From Streptomyces sp. NBC_01233 (lineage in GTDB: Bacteria; Actinomycetota; Actinomycetes; Streptomycetales; Streptomycetaceae), in assembly GCF_035989305.1 (NCBI RefSeq), contig NZ_CP108514.1, positions 8,784,501 through 8,848,500 of the forward strand: a DNA stretch of 64,000 nt, read 5' to 3'. The position numbers and the translations under genes were made by a program. The notes beneath the pieces were generated by a model that was not told the DNA's origin, did not search any database, and was given only the letters and a program-made list of their open reading frames with translations. Positions within the stretch are counted from its first letter, which is position 1; each line of letters opens with the position of its first letter. Positions 45,820-55,439 of the stretch are shown piece by piece.

Positions 45820-48477
45820 ATGACTCAGGCGACCAACGCCCCCCGCACCACCCCCGACGGCGCCCCGTCGGACACGCGCATCGCCGTGAACCTCCTGGTC
45901 GACAACGCCTCCAAGGCGCTCGCCGACTTCGAGTCCCTCACGCAGGAGCAGGTCGACCACATCGTCGCCAAGGCGTCGGTGGCCGCCCTGGATCAGCACA
46001 CCGCCCTGGCGCGCTTGGCGGTGGAGGAGACCGGGCGGGGTGTTTTCGAGGACAAGGCGGCGAAGAACATGTTCGCCTGCGAGCACGTCACCCACAGCAT
46101 GTCCCGGGCGAGGACGGTCGGCGTCATCGGCCGCGACGACATCGAGGGCATCATCCAGATCGCCGAACCCGTCGGCGTGCTCTGCGCGGTCACGCCCGTC
46201 ACCAACCCGACGTCCACCACCATCTTCAAGGCGCTGCTGGCGCTGAAGACACGCAACCCCGTCGTGTTCGCCTTCCACCCCTCCGCGCAGGTGTGCAGCA
46301 CCGCGGCCGCGCGCATCGTGCGGGACGCCGCCGTCGCCGCCGGAGCGCCCGAGCACTGCGTGCAGTGGATCGAGGCTCCCTCCATCGAGGCCACCAGCCT
46401 CCTCATGCGCCACCCAGGCGTCGCGCTGATCCTGGCGACCGGCGGCAACGCCATGGTCAAGGCCGCCTACTCGGCCGGCAAGCCCGCCGTCGGCGTCGGC
46501 GCCGGCAACGTGCCCGCCTACGTGCACCACAGCGCGGACCTGCGCCGGGCGGTCAACGACCTCGTCCTGTCCAAGTCCTTCGACAACGGCATGATCTGCG
46601 CGTCCGAGCAGGCGGTCATTCTGGACACCGACGTGTACGACGAGGCGCTCGCCGAGTTCCGGCGCCTGCACGCGTACGTCGCGACGGCCGAGGAGAAGCG
46701 GAAGCTGGAGACCTATCTGTTCCCGCCGGACCCGGCCGGTCGACAGGGCCGCGTCAACCCGGCCGCCGTCGGGCAGAGCCCCGACCGGATCGCCGAGCAG
46801 GCCGGGTTCACCGTCCCCGCGGACACATCGCTCATCCTGGCCGAGGCGAGCCACGTCGGGCCCGACGAGCCGCTGACGCGGGAGAAGCTCTGCCCGGTCC
46901 TCACCGTACTGCGGGCCGCGTCCACCGAGGAGGGCTTCGACCTCGCGGCCGACATGGTCGACTTCCACGGGCAGGGACACAGCGCGGTGATCCACACCGG
47001 TGACCCGGCCCTGGCCGAGCGCTACGGCCGGCGTATGAAGACCGTACGGATCATCGTCAACTCGCCGTCCTCGCAGGGAGCGATCGGCGGCATCTACAAC
47101 CGTCTGGTTCCGTCCCTGACCCTGGGCTGCGGTTCCTGGGGCAGCACCTCGGTCTCGGACAACGTCTCGGCCGCCCAGCTGCTCAACATCAAGCGCGTCA
47201 CCACCCGGCAGAACAACATGCAGTGGTTCAAGGTGCCGCCGAAGATCTACTTCGAGCCCCAGGCCATCCGCTACCTCGCCGCGATGCCCGAGGTCCACCG
47301 CGTCACCGTGGTCACCGACGCCACCATGACCCGGCTCGGTTACGTGGAGCGCGTCAGCCGCGTCCTGCAACAGCGGCAGCAGCCCGTGACCATCCAGGTC
47401 ATCGACGACGTCGAACCGGAGCCGAGCATCGACTCCGTGCAGCGCGGCGCCGCCCTCATGCGCGAGTTCCGGCCGGACACCATCATCGCCCTGGGCGGCG
47501 GATCCCCCATGGACGCGGCGAAGGTGATGTGGCTGCTGTACGAACAGCCGGACGTCGACTTCGCCGACATGCGGCAGAAGTTCTCCGACATCCGCAAGCG
47601 CGCCTTCCGCTTCCCCGTGCTCGGCAAGCAGGCCCGCCTGGTCTGCGTCCCCACCACCTCGGGCACCGGCGCCGAGGTCACCCCCTTCGCGGTGATCTCC
47701 GACCCGGCGACCGGCAAGAAGTACCCGCTGGCCGACTACGCCCTGACCCCCAGCGTCGCGATCGTCGATCCCGTCCTGACCGCCGACCTGCCCGCGTCGC
47801 TCGCCGCCGACAGTGGCTTCGACGCCCTCACCCACGCCACCGAGGCGTACGTCTCCGTCTACGCCAACGACTTCACCGACGGTCTGGCGCTGCACGCCAT
47901 CAGGCTGATCTTCGACCACCTGGAGGCGGCGGTCACCGGCCGGGCGGCACGGCGGGCCCTGGCACGGGAGAAGATGCACAACGCGGGCACCATCGCCGGC
48001 ATGGCCTTCGGCAACGCCTTCCTCGGCATCGTCCACGCGATGTCCCACACCCTGGGTGCCACCTTCCACATCGCCCACGGGCGGACCAACGCGATCCTCC
48101 TGCCGCATGTGATCCGCTACAACGGGACCGTTCCCGCCAAGTTGACGGGCTGGCCCAAGTACGAGAGCTACCGGGCGCCCGAGCGCTTCCAGGACATCGC
48201 CCGTGCCCTCGGGCTCCCGGCATCCACCCCCGCCGAGGGCGTGGCCTCGTACGCCGCCGCGGTGGAACGCCTGCGGGACGCCGTGGGCATCGAACCGTCC
48301 TTCCGCGCCCTGGGCCTCGACGAGGCCGCCTTCATCGGCGCGCTGCCGCAGCAGGCACTGAACGCCTATGAGGATCAGTGCGCCCCGGCCAACCCGCGCA
48401 TGCCGATGCTGGACGACATGGAGGACATCATGCGCACGGCCTACTACGCCGGGCCCCGGCCACTTCCCTCCTTCTGA
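45820..48477 (+). CDS. adhE: Bifunctional acetaldehyde-CoA/alcohol dehydrogenase
   Basis: This 885-residue enzyme reduces acetyl-CoA to acetaldehyde and then to ethanol, oxidising two NADH. The N-terminal half is an aldehyde dehydrogenase domain with the catalytic cysteine C260 (GMICASEQ). The C-terminal half (from about residue 455) is an iron-dependent alcohol dehydrogenase with GGGSPMDAAK for NAD binding and metal ligands in ADSGFDALTHATEAY and VHAMSHTLGATFHIAHG. The length matches full AdhE. Together with PFL about 7 kb on, it completes an ethanol fermentation route. Confidence 0.96.
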   Translation: MTQATNAPRTTPDGAPSDTRIAVNLLVDNASKALADFESLTQEQVDHIVAKASVAALDQHTALARLAVEETGRGVFEDKAAKNMFACEHVTHSMSRARTVGVIGRDDIEGIIQIAEPVGVLCAVTPVTNPTSTTIFKALLALKTRNPVVFAFHPSAQVCSTAAARIVRDAAVAAGAPEHCVQWIEAPSIEATSLLMRHPGVALILATGGNAMVKAAYSAGKPAVGVGAGNVPAYVHHSADLRRAVNDLVLSKSFDNGMICASEQAVILDTDVYDEALAEFRRLHAYVATAEEKRKLETYLFPPDPAGRQGRVNPAAVGQSPDRIAEQAGFTVPADTSLILAEASHVGPDEPLTREKLCPVLTVLRAASTEEGFDLAADMVDFHGQGHSAVIHTGDPALAERYGRRMKTVRIIVNSPSSQGAIGGIYNRLVPSLTLGCGSWGSTSVSDNVSAAQLLNIKRVTTRQNNMQWFKVPPKIYFEPQAIRYLAAMPEVHRVTVVTDATMTRLGYVERVSRVLQQRQQPVTIQVIDDVEPEPSIDSVQRGAALMREFRPDTIIALGGGSPMDAAKVMWLLYEQPDVDFADMRQKFSDIRKRAFRFPVLGKQARLVCVPTTSGTGAEVTPFAVISDPATGKKYPLADYALTPSVAIVDPVLTADLPASLAADSGFDALTHATEAYVSVYANDFTDGLALHAIRLIFDHLEAAVTGRAARRALAREKMHNAGTIAGMAFGNAFLGIVHAMSHTLGATFHIAHGRTNAILLPHVIRYNGTVPAKLTGWPKYESYRAPERFQDIARALGLPASTPAEGVASYAAAVERLRDAVGIEPSFRALGLDEAAFIGALPQQALNAYEDQCAPANPRMPMLDDMEDIMRTAYYAGPRPLPSF

Positions 48478-48545
48478 CCGCGGGGTCATCCGCACGGACC
48501 GATACCCTGTCCGTGTACAGCGGGTGATCGAGGTCAGGAGGGCCA

Positions 48546-50273
48546 GTGGGGGTGGAGGAGCCGTTGTCGCGGATGCCTCAGATGCGGCTCGACGAGCTGC
48601 TGGAGGAGCTGCAGGCGCGTATCAACGCGGCCCGCGGCACCCGGGACCGGGTACACAGCTTGCTGGAGGCGGTCGTCTCGGTGGGGCGAGAGCTGGACCT
48701 CTCCCAGGTTCTGCGGCGCATCGTGGAAGCCGCCGCGCTGCTGGTCGACGCCCAGTACGGCGCCCTCGGGGTCATCGGCCCCGACGGCCGGACCCTGTCG
48801 CAGTTCCTCACGTACGGGCTGACGGACGAGGAGATCGCCAGGATCGGTCCGCTGCCCGCGGGACACGGGATCCTGGGAGAACTCATCCGCCATCCTGAGC
48901 CGCTCAGGCTCACCGAGCTGAGCGCGGACGACGCGTCGTACGGATTCCCTCCCCACCATCCGCCCATGCGGACGTTCCTGGGCGTGCCGATCCGCGTACG
49001 GGACGAGGTGTTCGGCAACCTCTACCTGACCGACAAGCGCGGCGGCCAGGACTTCGACGCCGAGGACGAATCGGTGATCTCCACCCTGTCCGTCGCGGCC
49101 GGTGTGGCCATCGACAACGCCCGGCTCTACGAAGGCTCGCAGCGCCAGCAGCGATGGCTGCAGGCGAACGCGGAGATCACCAACAGCCTGCTCTCCGGCA
49201 GTCCGCGCCTGGAGGTCCTGGAGCTCATCGCCCGCCGCGCCGAGGAGATCACGGGCGCAGCGCTCGCCGACGTGTCCGTGCCCGTCGCCGGGACGGACGA
49301 CCTCGTCGTCGAGCTGGCCCTCGGTGCGGACGGCGACACCCGCCGTGGCCTGGTGATCCCGGTCAAGGGCACCCTCTCCGGCGCCGCCTATCAAGCCGGT
49401 GCGCCCGTGACCACGGCCGGCCTCGCGGAGGACGACCGGTACACCTCAGGCCTCCGCTGCTTCGACGGCCTGGGTCCGGCGGTCGCCGTCCCCCTGGGCT
49501 CCGCCGCCAAGGACACCCGGGGCGTGCTGCTGCTCGCCCGGCACCTGGGAGAGCCCGTCTTCACGGAAGGTGAACTGGAGCCGCTGCTGGCCTTCGCCGG
49601 CCAGGCCGCGCTCGCCCTGGAGCTGGCCGAACGCCGGAGCGGCGCCGAGCAGCTCGCGCTCCTGGAGGACCGTGACCGGATCGCCCGGGACCTGCACGAC
49701 CTGGCGATCCAGCGGCTGTTCGCGACGGGGATGACCCTGCAGAGTGCCGCCCGGCTCGTGCAGAACGAGGGCGCGGCCGAACGCATTTCGCGCGCCGTGG
49801 GGGACCTCGACGAAACCATCAAGATCATCCGCTCCACCATTTTCGGCCTCCGCGCGCGCGAGGAGGACACCCGACCGAGCCTGCGGGCACACGTGGCCCG
49901 CGCCGTGGGCGAGACGGCGACCACGCTTGGTTTCCCGCCGCGCCTCAGCATGGAAGGGCTCCTCGACACCGACGTTCCGGCGCAGGCGGCCGAACACGTC
50001 GTGGCGGCCCTCTCAGAAATGCTGAGCAACGCCGCCCGCCACGCCCACGCGACGCGTGTCGAGGTCTCCTTGCAGGCCACCAGCGACGAAGTCATCCTCA
50101 CCGTGACGGACAACGGCCGGGGCATACCCGCCGATGGCAGGCGCAGCGGCCTGCGCAACCTTGAGGAGCGGGCCCGGAGCCTGCGCGGCACGCTGCAGAT
50201 CGCGCGCCCGGACGAGGGCGGCAGCCGCCTCGTGTGGCGGGCGCCGCTCGATGCCGGCGGCGACGCCCCGTGA
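48546..50273 (+). CDS. GAF-domain histidine kinase, DevS/DosT-like
   Basis: This 575-residue sensor kinase has two GAF domains (about residues 45-190 and 205-360), a HisKA_3 dimerisation domain with the phosphorylated histidine in RIARDLHDLAIQRLF, and an HATPase domain (SEMLSNAARHAHA, TDNGRGIP). The first GAF domain holds GFPPHHPPMRTFLGVPIRVR, the segment that carries the haem ligand in mycobacterial DevS/DosT, so oxygen, NO or redox sensing through haem is plausible. There are no membrane segments. The GTG start follows AGGAGG. Its likely partner is the regulator at 51437. Confidence 0.93.
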   Translation: MGVEEPLSRMPQMRLDELLEELQARINAARGTRDRVHSLLEAVVSVGRELDLSQVLRRIVEAAALLVDAQYGALGVIGPDGRTLSQFLTYGLTDEEIARIGPLPAGHGILGELIRHPEPLRLTELSADDASYGFPPHHPPMRTFLGVPIRVRDEVFGNLYLTDKRGGQDFDAEDESVISTLSVAAGVAIDNARLYEGSQRQQRWLQANAEITNSLLSGSPRLEVLELIARRAEEITGAALADVSVPVAGTDDLVVELALGADGDTRRGLVIPVKGTLSGAAYQAGAPVTTAGLAEDDRYTSGLRCFDGLGPAVAVPLGSAAKDTRGVLLLARHLGEPVFTEGELEPLLAFAGQAALALELAERRSGAEQLALLEDRDRIARDLHDLAIQRLFATGMTLQSAARLVQNEGAAERISRAVGDLDETIKIIRSTIFGLRAREEDTRPSLRAHVARAVGETATTLGFPPRLSMEGLLDTDVPAQAAEHVVAALSEMLSNAARHAHATRVEVSLQATSDEVILTVTDNGRGIPADGRRSGLRNLEERARSLRGTLQIARPDEGGSRLVWRAPLDAGGDAP

Positions 50274-50300
50274 CGCCGCCCTCGGGGTCCGGTCGGCGCG

Positions 50301-50765
50301 TTATGTGGTGAGCTGCAAGCCCGTGACCAGGTCGGGCCGGATGCGTAGCGCGGCGTTCGCGGCGGGGTGGTCGAACCATGGGCGCAGGCGGGTGGCGAAG
50401 CGTGCGAGTTCGCCGGGATCGGTGACCCGGCGGGCGTAGCCGGTGACCACGACGCTCCAGCCGATGTGCGTTTCAGGGTCGATGGCGTCCGCCTCGTAGG
50501 CCACCACGACGCCTGTGGCGTCGGTGGGCGCGACGATGGAAGCGAGCGTCGCGCCGTCGTGGGGCTGGACGATGATGTCGTCGCCGTCCATGAGGTGGTT
50601 GACGGGGCGGACGGCCGGCAGGGCGTGCTGGGTGAAGACGATGCGCCCCAGGGAGACGGAGCCGAGCAGGCGCAGTGCCTCGGCGCGGTCGAGCCGGGTC
50701 ATGCGCCGGGGCGCCACCGCCTCCCGGTGGTCATCCACCGTTCGCTGCGTGGCTTCGTCCTTCAT
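50301..50765 (-). CDS. Pyridoxamine 5'-phosphate oxidase-fold flavin/F420-binding protein
   Basis: This 154-residue protein has the split-barrel fold of the PNPOx-like family (LLGSVSLGRIVFTQHALPAVRPVNHLMDGDDIIVQ). Members bind FMN or F420; several are DosR regulon members in mycobacteria. ATG 50765 follows AAGGTGGG. It lies between the kinase and regulator genes on the opposite strand. The substrate is unknown. Confidence 0.85.
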   Translation of the reverse strand: MKDEATQRTVDDHREAVAPRRMTRLDRAEALRLLGSVSLGRIVFTQHALPAVRPVNHLMDGDDIIVQPHDGATLASIVAPTDATGVVVAYEADAIDPETHIGWSVVVTGYARRVTDPGELARFATRLRPWFDHPAANAALRIRPDLVTGLQLTT

Positions 50766-50847
50766 CGTGCCCACCTTCTGCTCTGCCTTGGTCCCTGGAA
50801 GCGCTGCGTGCCTTCGGTCGGCGTCCCTGCGGTCGACCGTCGGCAGC

Positions 50848-50863
50848 AGGACCGAAGGGGTCT
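50848..50863. promoter_or_regulatory. Imperfect box upstream of PNPOx-fold gene
   Basis: AGGACCGAAGGGGTCT matches the motif loosely, 83 bases before the start at 50765. Confidence 0.35.
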
Positions 50864-51176
50864 TTCGCGCGGGCGCGCAGTTCAGGCCGTCGTGCCGCAG
50901 CGGTCGGGCGAAGGCGCGGGGCAGGGCGTGGCCCACGCCCAGGGCACGGATGACGCGGCGGGAAGCCGCAGGAGGCCGGACGGACCGAGCGCATGCCGGT
51001 CGCCGGGCGCCGGTGCACGCGGAGGAAGAGCGACGCCGGAGCTGTCGCAGAAACATGGCGGCGGCCTCTCTTCGTCCGGGCAAGGCTCGGGGTGCTGATC
51101 GCGCCGGCTGTGCCGGTGCATGGCAGTCCATCAGAAAGCGCGCGCAGGCAGCAGGTCCGACCGGTCCCTCCGAGTG

Positions 51177-51191
51177 GGGGCCGAAGGTCCC
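51177..51191. promoter_or_regulatory. Box GGGGCCGAAGGTCCC
   Basis: A near-palindromic copy of the island motif about 245 bases before the response regulator. Confidence 0.5.
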
Positions 51192-51342
51192 GCGCCGACG
51201 GCGCCTCGCGCGGGCGGGCCGGCCCGGATCCGAGCTGCCGGCAGTGCCGGCCGCGGAGCTCCCCGTCCACAACCGTGCGGGGCCACCGTGAGCATGGGAC
51301 CTGGCGGCCCTGGGCAGCCATACGGGGGTGCGGCCGCGTATG

Positions 51343-51358
51343 AGGGCCATCCGGCCCT
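51343..51358. promoter_or_regulatory. Palindromic box AGGGCC-N4-GGCCCT upstream of the devR-like gene
   Basis: AGGGCCATCCGGCCCT is a perfect 6-4-6 palindrome 78 bases before the regulator start. A further half-like copy (TGGCCGAAGGTCCC, 51358-51371) abuts it, as expected for autoregulation by paired boxes. Confidence 0.65.
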
Positions 51359-51436
51359 GGCCGAAGGTCCCGCTCGCACGGCACGATGCACTGGATCCGC
51401 CGGCGGGCGGAAGAATCGGCGAACACGGAGTGTGCG

Positions 51437-52147
51437 ATGACCGACAGCAGCGGCGGCCCCACCGGGAAGGAACCGGTCAGGGTCTTCCTCCTCGACGATC
51501 ACGAGGTCGTGCGCCGCGGTGTGCACGATCTGCTGGACGCCGAGCCGGACCTGACCGTGGTCGGGGAGGCGGGCACGGCCGAGCAGGCGCTCATCCGCGT
51601 GCCCGCGCTGCGCCCGCAGGTCGCCGTCCTGGATGTGCGTCTGCCGGACGGGGACGGCGTGAGCGTCTGCCGGGAGCTGCGCTCCCGCATGCCCGACCTC
51701 GCCTGCCTGATGCTGACGTCGTTCGACGACGAGGAGGCGCTGCTCGACGCGATCATGGCCGGCGCGTCCGGCTACGTGCTCAAGCAGATCACCGGCACCG
51801 ACCTGGTGAACGCCGTGCGGACGGTCGCCTCCGGCCAGTCCATGCTGGACCCCGGCGCCACGGCCCGGGTGATGGCCCGGCTGCGCGGCGGACCTCCCCA
51901 GGAGGAGCTTCCGCAGGGTCTGCCCGGCCTGACGGAGCGCGAGCGCGAGATCCTCGCCCTGGTCGGGGAAGGGCTGACCAACCGTGAGATCGGTCAGCGG
52001 CTCTACCTGGCGGAGAAGACGGTCAAGAACAACATCTCCCGGCTGCTGGCCAAACTGGGCGTCGAACGGCGGGTGCAGGCCGCCGTCATCGCCACCCAGG
52101 CCCTGGCCGCCCAGGGCGATCAGAGCGGGCGGCTCGGAAGGGTGTGA
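51437..52147 (+). CDS. NarL/LuxR-family response regulator, DevR/DosR-like
   Basis: This 236-residue regulator has a receiver domain with the phosphorylated aspartate D66 ([11 protein letters not shown]) and acidic pair D20-D21, and a LuxR helix-turn-helix at the end ([43 protein letters not shown]). This closely follows the DevR/DosR pattern, including the [16 protein letters not shown] recognition region. It likely binds the palindromic boxes of the island after phosphorylation by the GAF kinase. ATG 51437 follows CGGAG. Confidence 0.92.
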   Translation: MTDSSGGPTGKEPVRVFLLDDHEVVRRGVHDLLDAEPDLTVVGEAGTAEQALIRVPALRPQVAVLDVRLPDGDGVSVCRELRSRMPDLACLMLTSFDDEEALLDAIMAGASGYVLKQITGTDLVNAVRTVASGQSMLDPGATARVMARLRGGPPQEELPQGLPGLTEREREILALVGEGLTNREIGQRLYLAEKTVKNNISRLLAKLGVERRVQAAVIATQALAAQGDQSGRLGRV

Positions 52148-52197
52148 CGGCCGTCCGAGGACCTGAGCGCAGGTTCACACGCCCGCGAACCGGCTGA

Positions 52198-52240
52198 GCG
52201 GTCCTGCCCGGCGCCCTTCCCGGACGCCGGGCAGGACCGC
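52198..52240 (+). terminator. Terminator after the response regulator
   Basis: A perfect 16-bp stem (52198-52213 with 52225-52240) with an 11-base loop. Confidence 0.8.
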
Positions 52241-52324
52241 TTCCGCGTGTCTGCCGGAGAGGCCGGCCGGGCCACGTTCCTGTCGGATGCCGCAGCGCCC
52301 GCGCGGACGAAGGAGCTGTTGCGC

Positions 52325-52352
52325 GGCGGGGACGGACAAGGCCGTCCCCGCC
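52325..52352 (-). terminator. Terminator of the second universal stress protein
   Basis: GGCGGGGACGG pairs with CCGTCCCCGCC around a 6-base loop, just past the minus-strand stress gene. Confidence 0.65.
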
Positions 52353-52365
52353 GGGGGCGGGGCCG

Positions 52366-53238
52366 TCAGGCGTGCGGCACGACGGCGACGGGGCAGCGGG
52401 CGTGGTGCAGCGCGGCGTGGGCGACCGACCCGATGCGGGTACCGACGGGCGTGTGGCGTGCCCGGCGGCCGACCACGAGCAACTGCGCGTTCGACGCGGC
52501 CGACAGCAGCACCTGCCCGCCGCTGCCGATCTCGACGTGCTCGACGACCGGCACGTCGGGGTACCGTGCGCGCCACGGAGCGAGTGCCTGCGCCAGCGCC
52601 TTCTTCTCGAACGGCTCCAGTCCTCCGGCCTCGTCGACCAGGCGCATCGAGCCCGCCCCGTAGGCGTAGACGGGTGGCAGGCTCCAGGCCCGTACCGCAC
52701 GAACGGCGGCGCCGCGTGCGGCCGCGGCCTCGAAGGCGAACCCGAGTACCGCGTCGCAGTCCTCGGGCGTGCCCTGCTGGCCCACGACGACCTCGCCGCC
52801 CTCCGCGGGAAGCGTCCTCTCGTCCCGGGGCCGGACGGACACCACCGGCCGGGTCGAGTAGGCGATCACCTGCTGTCCGTACGAGCCCAGCAGGAAGCCC
52901 ATCAGGGCGCCGTGCCCGCGTGAGCCGAGCACCAGCATGTCGGACCGTTCCGCCTCGCCGAGCAGTGCGGCGACCGCGGTGTCGTGCACCACTTCAGCCG
53001 TGACGGTCAGGTCCGGGTACCGCCCGGCCACGCGCGTCTCGGCTTGACGCAGCACGGCGTTGGCGGACTTGGCCTGGGTCTCCTCGTCCTGGACGACGGG
53101 TACGTCCAGCGGATGCCACAGCCAGGCGTGCACGATGCGCAGCGGGACCTTGCGGATCTCGGCCTCGCGTGCCGCCCAGTCGGCCGCTGCCAGGCTCTCC
53201 TCTGATCCGTCCACTCCGACGGTGATAGCGCGGGTCAT
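52366..53238 (-). CDS. Tandem universal stress protein (second)
   Basis: This 290-residue protein has two Usp domains (MTRAITVGVDGSEESLAAADWA start; MLVLGSRGHGALMGFLLGSYGQQVIAYS as first ATP site; LLVVGRRARHTPVGTRIGSVAHAALHHARCPVAVVPH as second). ATG 53238 follows AGGGAGG at a spacing of 9. It is divergent from the third stress gene, with three boxes between, so the two are probably induced together. Confidence 0.93.
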   Translation of the reverse strand: MTRAITVGVDGSEESLAAADWAAREAEIRKVPLRIVHAWLWHPLDVPVVQDEETQAKSANAVLRQAETRVAGRYPDLTVTAEVVHDTAVAALLGEAERSDMLVLGSRGHGALMGFLLGSYGQQVIAYSTRPVVSVRPRDERTLPAEGGEVVVGQQGTPEDCDAVLGFAFEAAAARGAAVRAVRAWSLPPVYAYGAGSMRLVDEAGGLEPFEKKALAQALAPWRARYPDVPVVEHVEIGSGGQVLLSAASNAQLLVVGRRARHTPVGTRIGSVAHAALHHARCPVAVVPHA

Positions 53239-53336
53239 GGGGGGCTGCCTCCCTATGGTTCGACGGGCACGGCCGGGCCGTCCGGGCCGCCCTTTCTTCT
53301 CCTCCCCAGCATCGGCGAGGCGGGCACCGCCGGCAG

Positions 53337-53444
53337 AGGGCCACTTGGCCCTGTGTCCCCGCCGTTCGGCCACGATGCCTGTGCCGCCCGGCCGTGTGCG
53401 GTCCTGCGGGGCCCAGAGGTCCCGCAGCAGGGACCTGTGGCCCC
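53337..53444. promoter_or_regulatory. Three palindromic boxes between divergent stress protein genes
   Basis: AGGGCCACTTGGCCCT (53337-53352), GGGGCCCAGAGGTCCC (53408-53423) and AGGGACCTGTGGCCCC (53429-53444) lie between the two stress protein genes, 99 bases from one start and 70 from the other. Confidence 0.7.
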
Positions 53445-53513
53445 TCAGCGGGCGTGTCGTGGCGGGCCACTGTGGAGATGCAGGCCCGTCCCCGTTCTCC
53501 CGAGGAGCCATTC

Positions 53514-54386
53514 ATGTCCCGCACCGTCACCGTCGGCTTCGACGGATCCCGTGAAAGCCTCGCCGCCGTGGACTGGGCTGCCAGGGAGGCAGTGCGCCGC
53601 GCGGTGCCTCTGCGGCTTCTCCGGGTCTGGAGCAAGGACGACGGCCCGCGTACGCGCCTGGTGGACCCGGCGACCGCCCAGGGATGGGGTGAGCGGGCGC
53701 TCGGTACGGCGGAGAGGCGACTGCGCCGGCGCCACCCGGGTCTGCGGACCGAGACGCAATGGGTCTGCGGTGACCCGGTGGAGGAGCTGTGCGCCGCCGC
53801 GGACGAGGCGGAGCTGCTGGTGCTCGGCTCCCGTGGCCTGGGCGGGCTGGCCGGCTTCCTGGCCGGGTCCGTCTCGCTGGCCGTGCTCGCCCGCACCCGG
53901 CGCCCGGTCGTCCTGGTCCGCCCGCACGACCGCCCGGCGGCCGGGGAGGACGGACCGGCCGGAGAGGTCGTGGTCGGCCTGGACGTGTCCGCACGCGGCG
54001 ACGAGGTGCTCGCCTTCGGCTTCGCGGCGGCCGACCGGTACGGCTGTGGTCTGCGGGTACTGCACACCTGGGCCGTTCCGGCGGTCTACGGAGCCGACAT
54101 GGGCGGCGCCCTGCAGCTGATCTGGGCGGAGGTCGCGCGGGACGCGCGCCGGGCGTTCGACGAGGCGCTGGCCCCGTGGACGGAGAAGTGTCCCGGCGTG
54201 GCCGTCGTCCGTGAATGCCGCCAGGGCCGGCCGGCGCAGGACCTCGCGGAAGCCTCGCGGGGGGCCCGGCTGGTCGTGGTGGGTCGCAGGAACCGGCCTG
54301 CGCGGATCGGCACGCACATCGGGGCCGTCACCCACGCCGTCATCCACCACTCCCTGGCTCCTGTGGCAGTCGTGCCGCACGACTGA
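53514..54386 (+). CDS. Tandem universal stress protein (third)
   Basis: This 290-residue protein has two Usp domains; the ATP-site patterns are LLVLGSRGLGGLAGFLAGSVS and LVVVGRRNRPARIGTHIGAVTHAVIHHSLAPVAVVPH. It is closer to the stress protein at 39588 than to its divergent neighbour by these motifs. ATG 53514 follows CGAGGAG. A short tandem repeat follows the stop. Confidence 0.93.
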   Translation: MSRTVTVGFDGSRESLAAVDWAAREAVRRAVPLRLLRVWSKDDGPRTRLVDPATAQGWGERALGTAERRLRRRHPGLRTETQWVCGDPVEELCAAADEAELLVLGSRGLGGLAGFLAGSVSLAVLARTRRPVVLVRPHDRPAAGEDGPAGEVVVGLDVSARGDEVLAFGFAAADRYGCGLRVLHTWAVPAVYGADMGGALQLIWAEVARDARRAFDEALAPWTEKCPGVAVVRECRQGRPAQDLAEASRGARLVVVGRRNRPARIGTHIGAVTHAVIHHSLAPVAVVPHD

Positions 54387-54420
54387 CCGACCGAACCGAC
54401 CGAACCGACCGAACCGACCG
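54385..54420. repeat. Four tandem 9-bp repeats
   Basis: The unit AACCGACCG (first copy GACCGACCG) is repeated four times directly at the stop codon of the stress protein gene. Confidence 0.9.
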
Positions 54421-54493
54421 CTCCCGGCCACCGTGCCGCGTGCCGCCCCGCTTCCGGGGACCCGGCACCCACCGAAGAGACAGGCGAGCAGCC

Positions 54494-55439
54494 ATGACCA
54501 CCTATGTGTACGACTTCTCCGCGGGCGCCCGGGACATGGCCGGTCTCCTGGGAGGCAAGGGAGCGAACCTCGCGGAGATGGCGCGCATGGGTCTGCCCGT
54601 GCCGCCCGGCTTCACCGTCACCACCGAGGCCTGCCGGATCTTCCTCACCACGGGGCAGCCTCCGGCCGGACTCGACCGGCAGATCGGCGAGCATCTCGCG
54701 GCGCTGGAACGAGCGGCCGGGAAGCGACTCGGCCACGTGGACGACCCGCTCCTGCTCTCCGTCCGCTCGGGGGCGAAGTTTTCGATGCCGGGGATGATGG
54801 AGACCATCCTCGACATCGGCCTGAACGATCTCTCGGTCCTGGGCCTGGCCAAGACCCCCGAGCGCGAACGCTTCGCCTGGGACTCCTACCGGCGTCTCGT
54901 GCAGATGTTCGGCAGTACGGTCATGGGCGTCGACAGTTCCCACTTCGAGGCGGCACTCGCCGCAGTCAAGGAGCAGCACCACCACGGCGACGACACGCAG
55001 TTGGACACCTGCGACCTCATCCAGATCGTCGAAACCTTCAAGGACCTGATCCAGGAGCGGACCGGGGAGGAATTCCCGCAGGATCCGGCCGAGCAACTGC
55101 GGCGGGCGGTCCTTGCCGTCTTCACCTCTTGGAACGGGGAGCGCGCACGCCTCTACCGCCGGCGCGAGCACATCCCGGACGACCTGGGCACCGCGGTCAG
55201 CATCCAGACCATGGTCTTCGGCAATCTCGGTCCGGACTCCGGCAGCGGTGTCGCCTTCACCCGGGATCCGGCAACCGGCCGACCGGGCGTCTACGGCGAC
55301 TACCTGTCCAACGCCCAGGGCGAGGACGTCGTCGCCGGCATCCGCAACACCGTGCCCCTCCAGGATCCGCGTCCCGGCCGCCCGCCTCGAGGCCGGCCGG
55401 GCAGCCCTGGAAGCGAACGGCACCGACGCGAGCGTGTAG
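54494..55439 (+). pseudogene. ppdK: Pyruvate phosphate dikinase with large internal deletion
   Basis: The first 290 residues match the N-terminal ATP-binding part of pyruvate phosphate dikinase (FSAGARDMAGLLGGKGANLAEM, SVRSGAKFSMPGMMETILDIGLND, TMVFGNLGPDSGSGVAFTRDP). After NTVPLQD near 55363, the DNA jumps, out of frame, to RVPAARLEAGRAALEANG and a TAG at 55439, which is the expected C-terminal end of the same enzyme. About 570 residues are missing, including the phosphohistidine and PEP domains. The enzyme, which links pyruvate and PEP using PPi, is therefore lost. Confidence 0.85.

Larger units (their letters stand above)
50864..51436. other. Divergent control region before the response regulator
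   Basis: No gene is supported in these roughly 570 bases. The region holds a box at 51177-51191 and one at 51343-51358. Confidence 0.5.

Noticed and set aside
45604..48495. 963-residue open frame antisense to adhE
   Set aside because: It is a high-GC shadow frame; its composition (runs of G, R, V, H, D) is not protein-like, and the sense strand encodes a complete AdhE.
50881..51121. Possible minus-strand gene in the devR upstream gap
   Set aside because: Arginine/alanine-rich frames without family pattern or ribosome binding site; the region is better read as regulatory DNA.
54385..54420. CRISPR-like repeat
   Set aside because: The 9-bp units are directly adjacent with no spacers and no cas genes nearby; simple tandem repeat.
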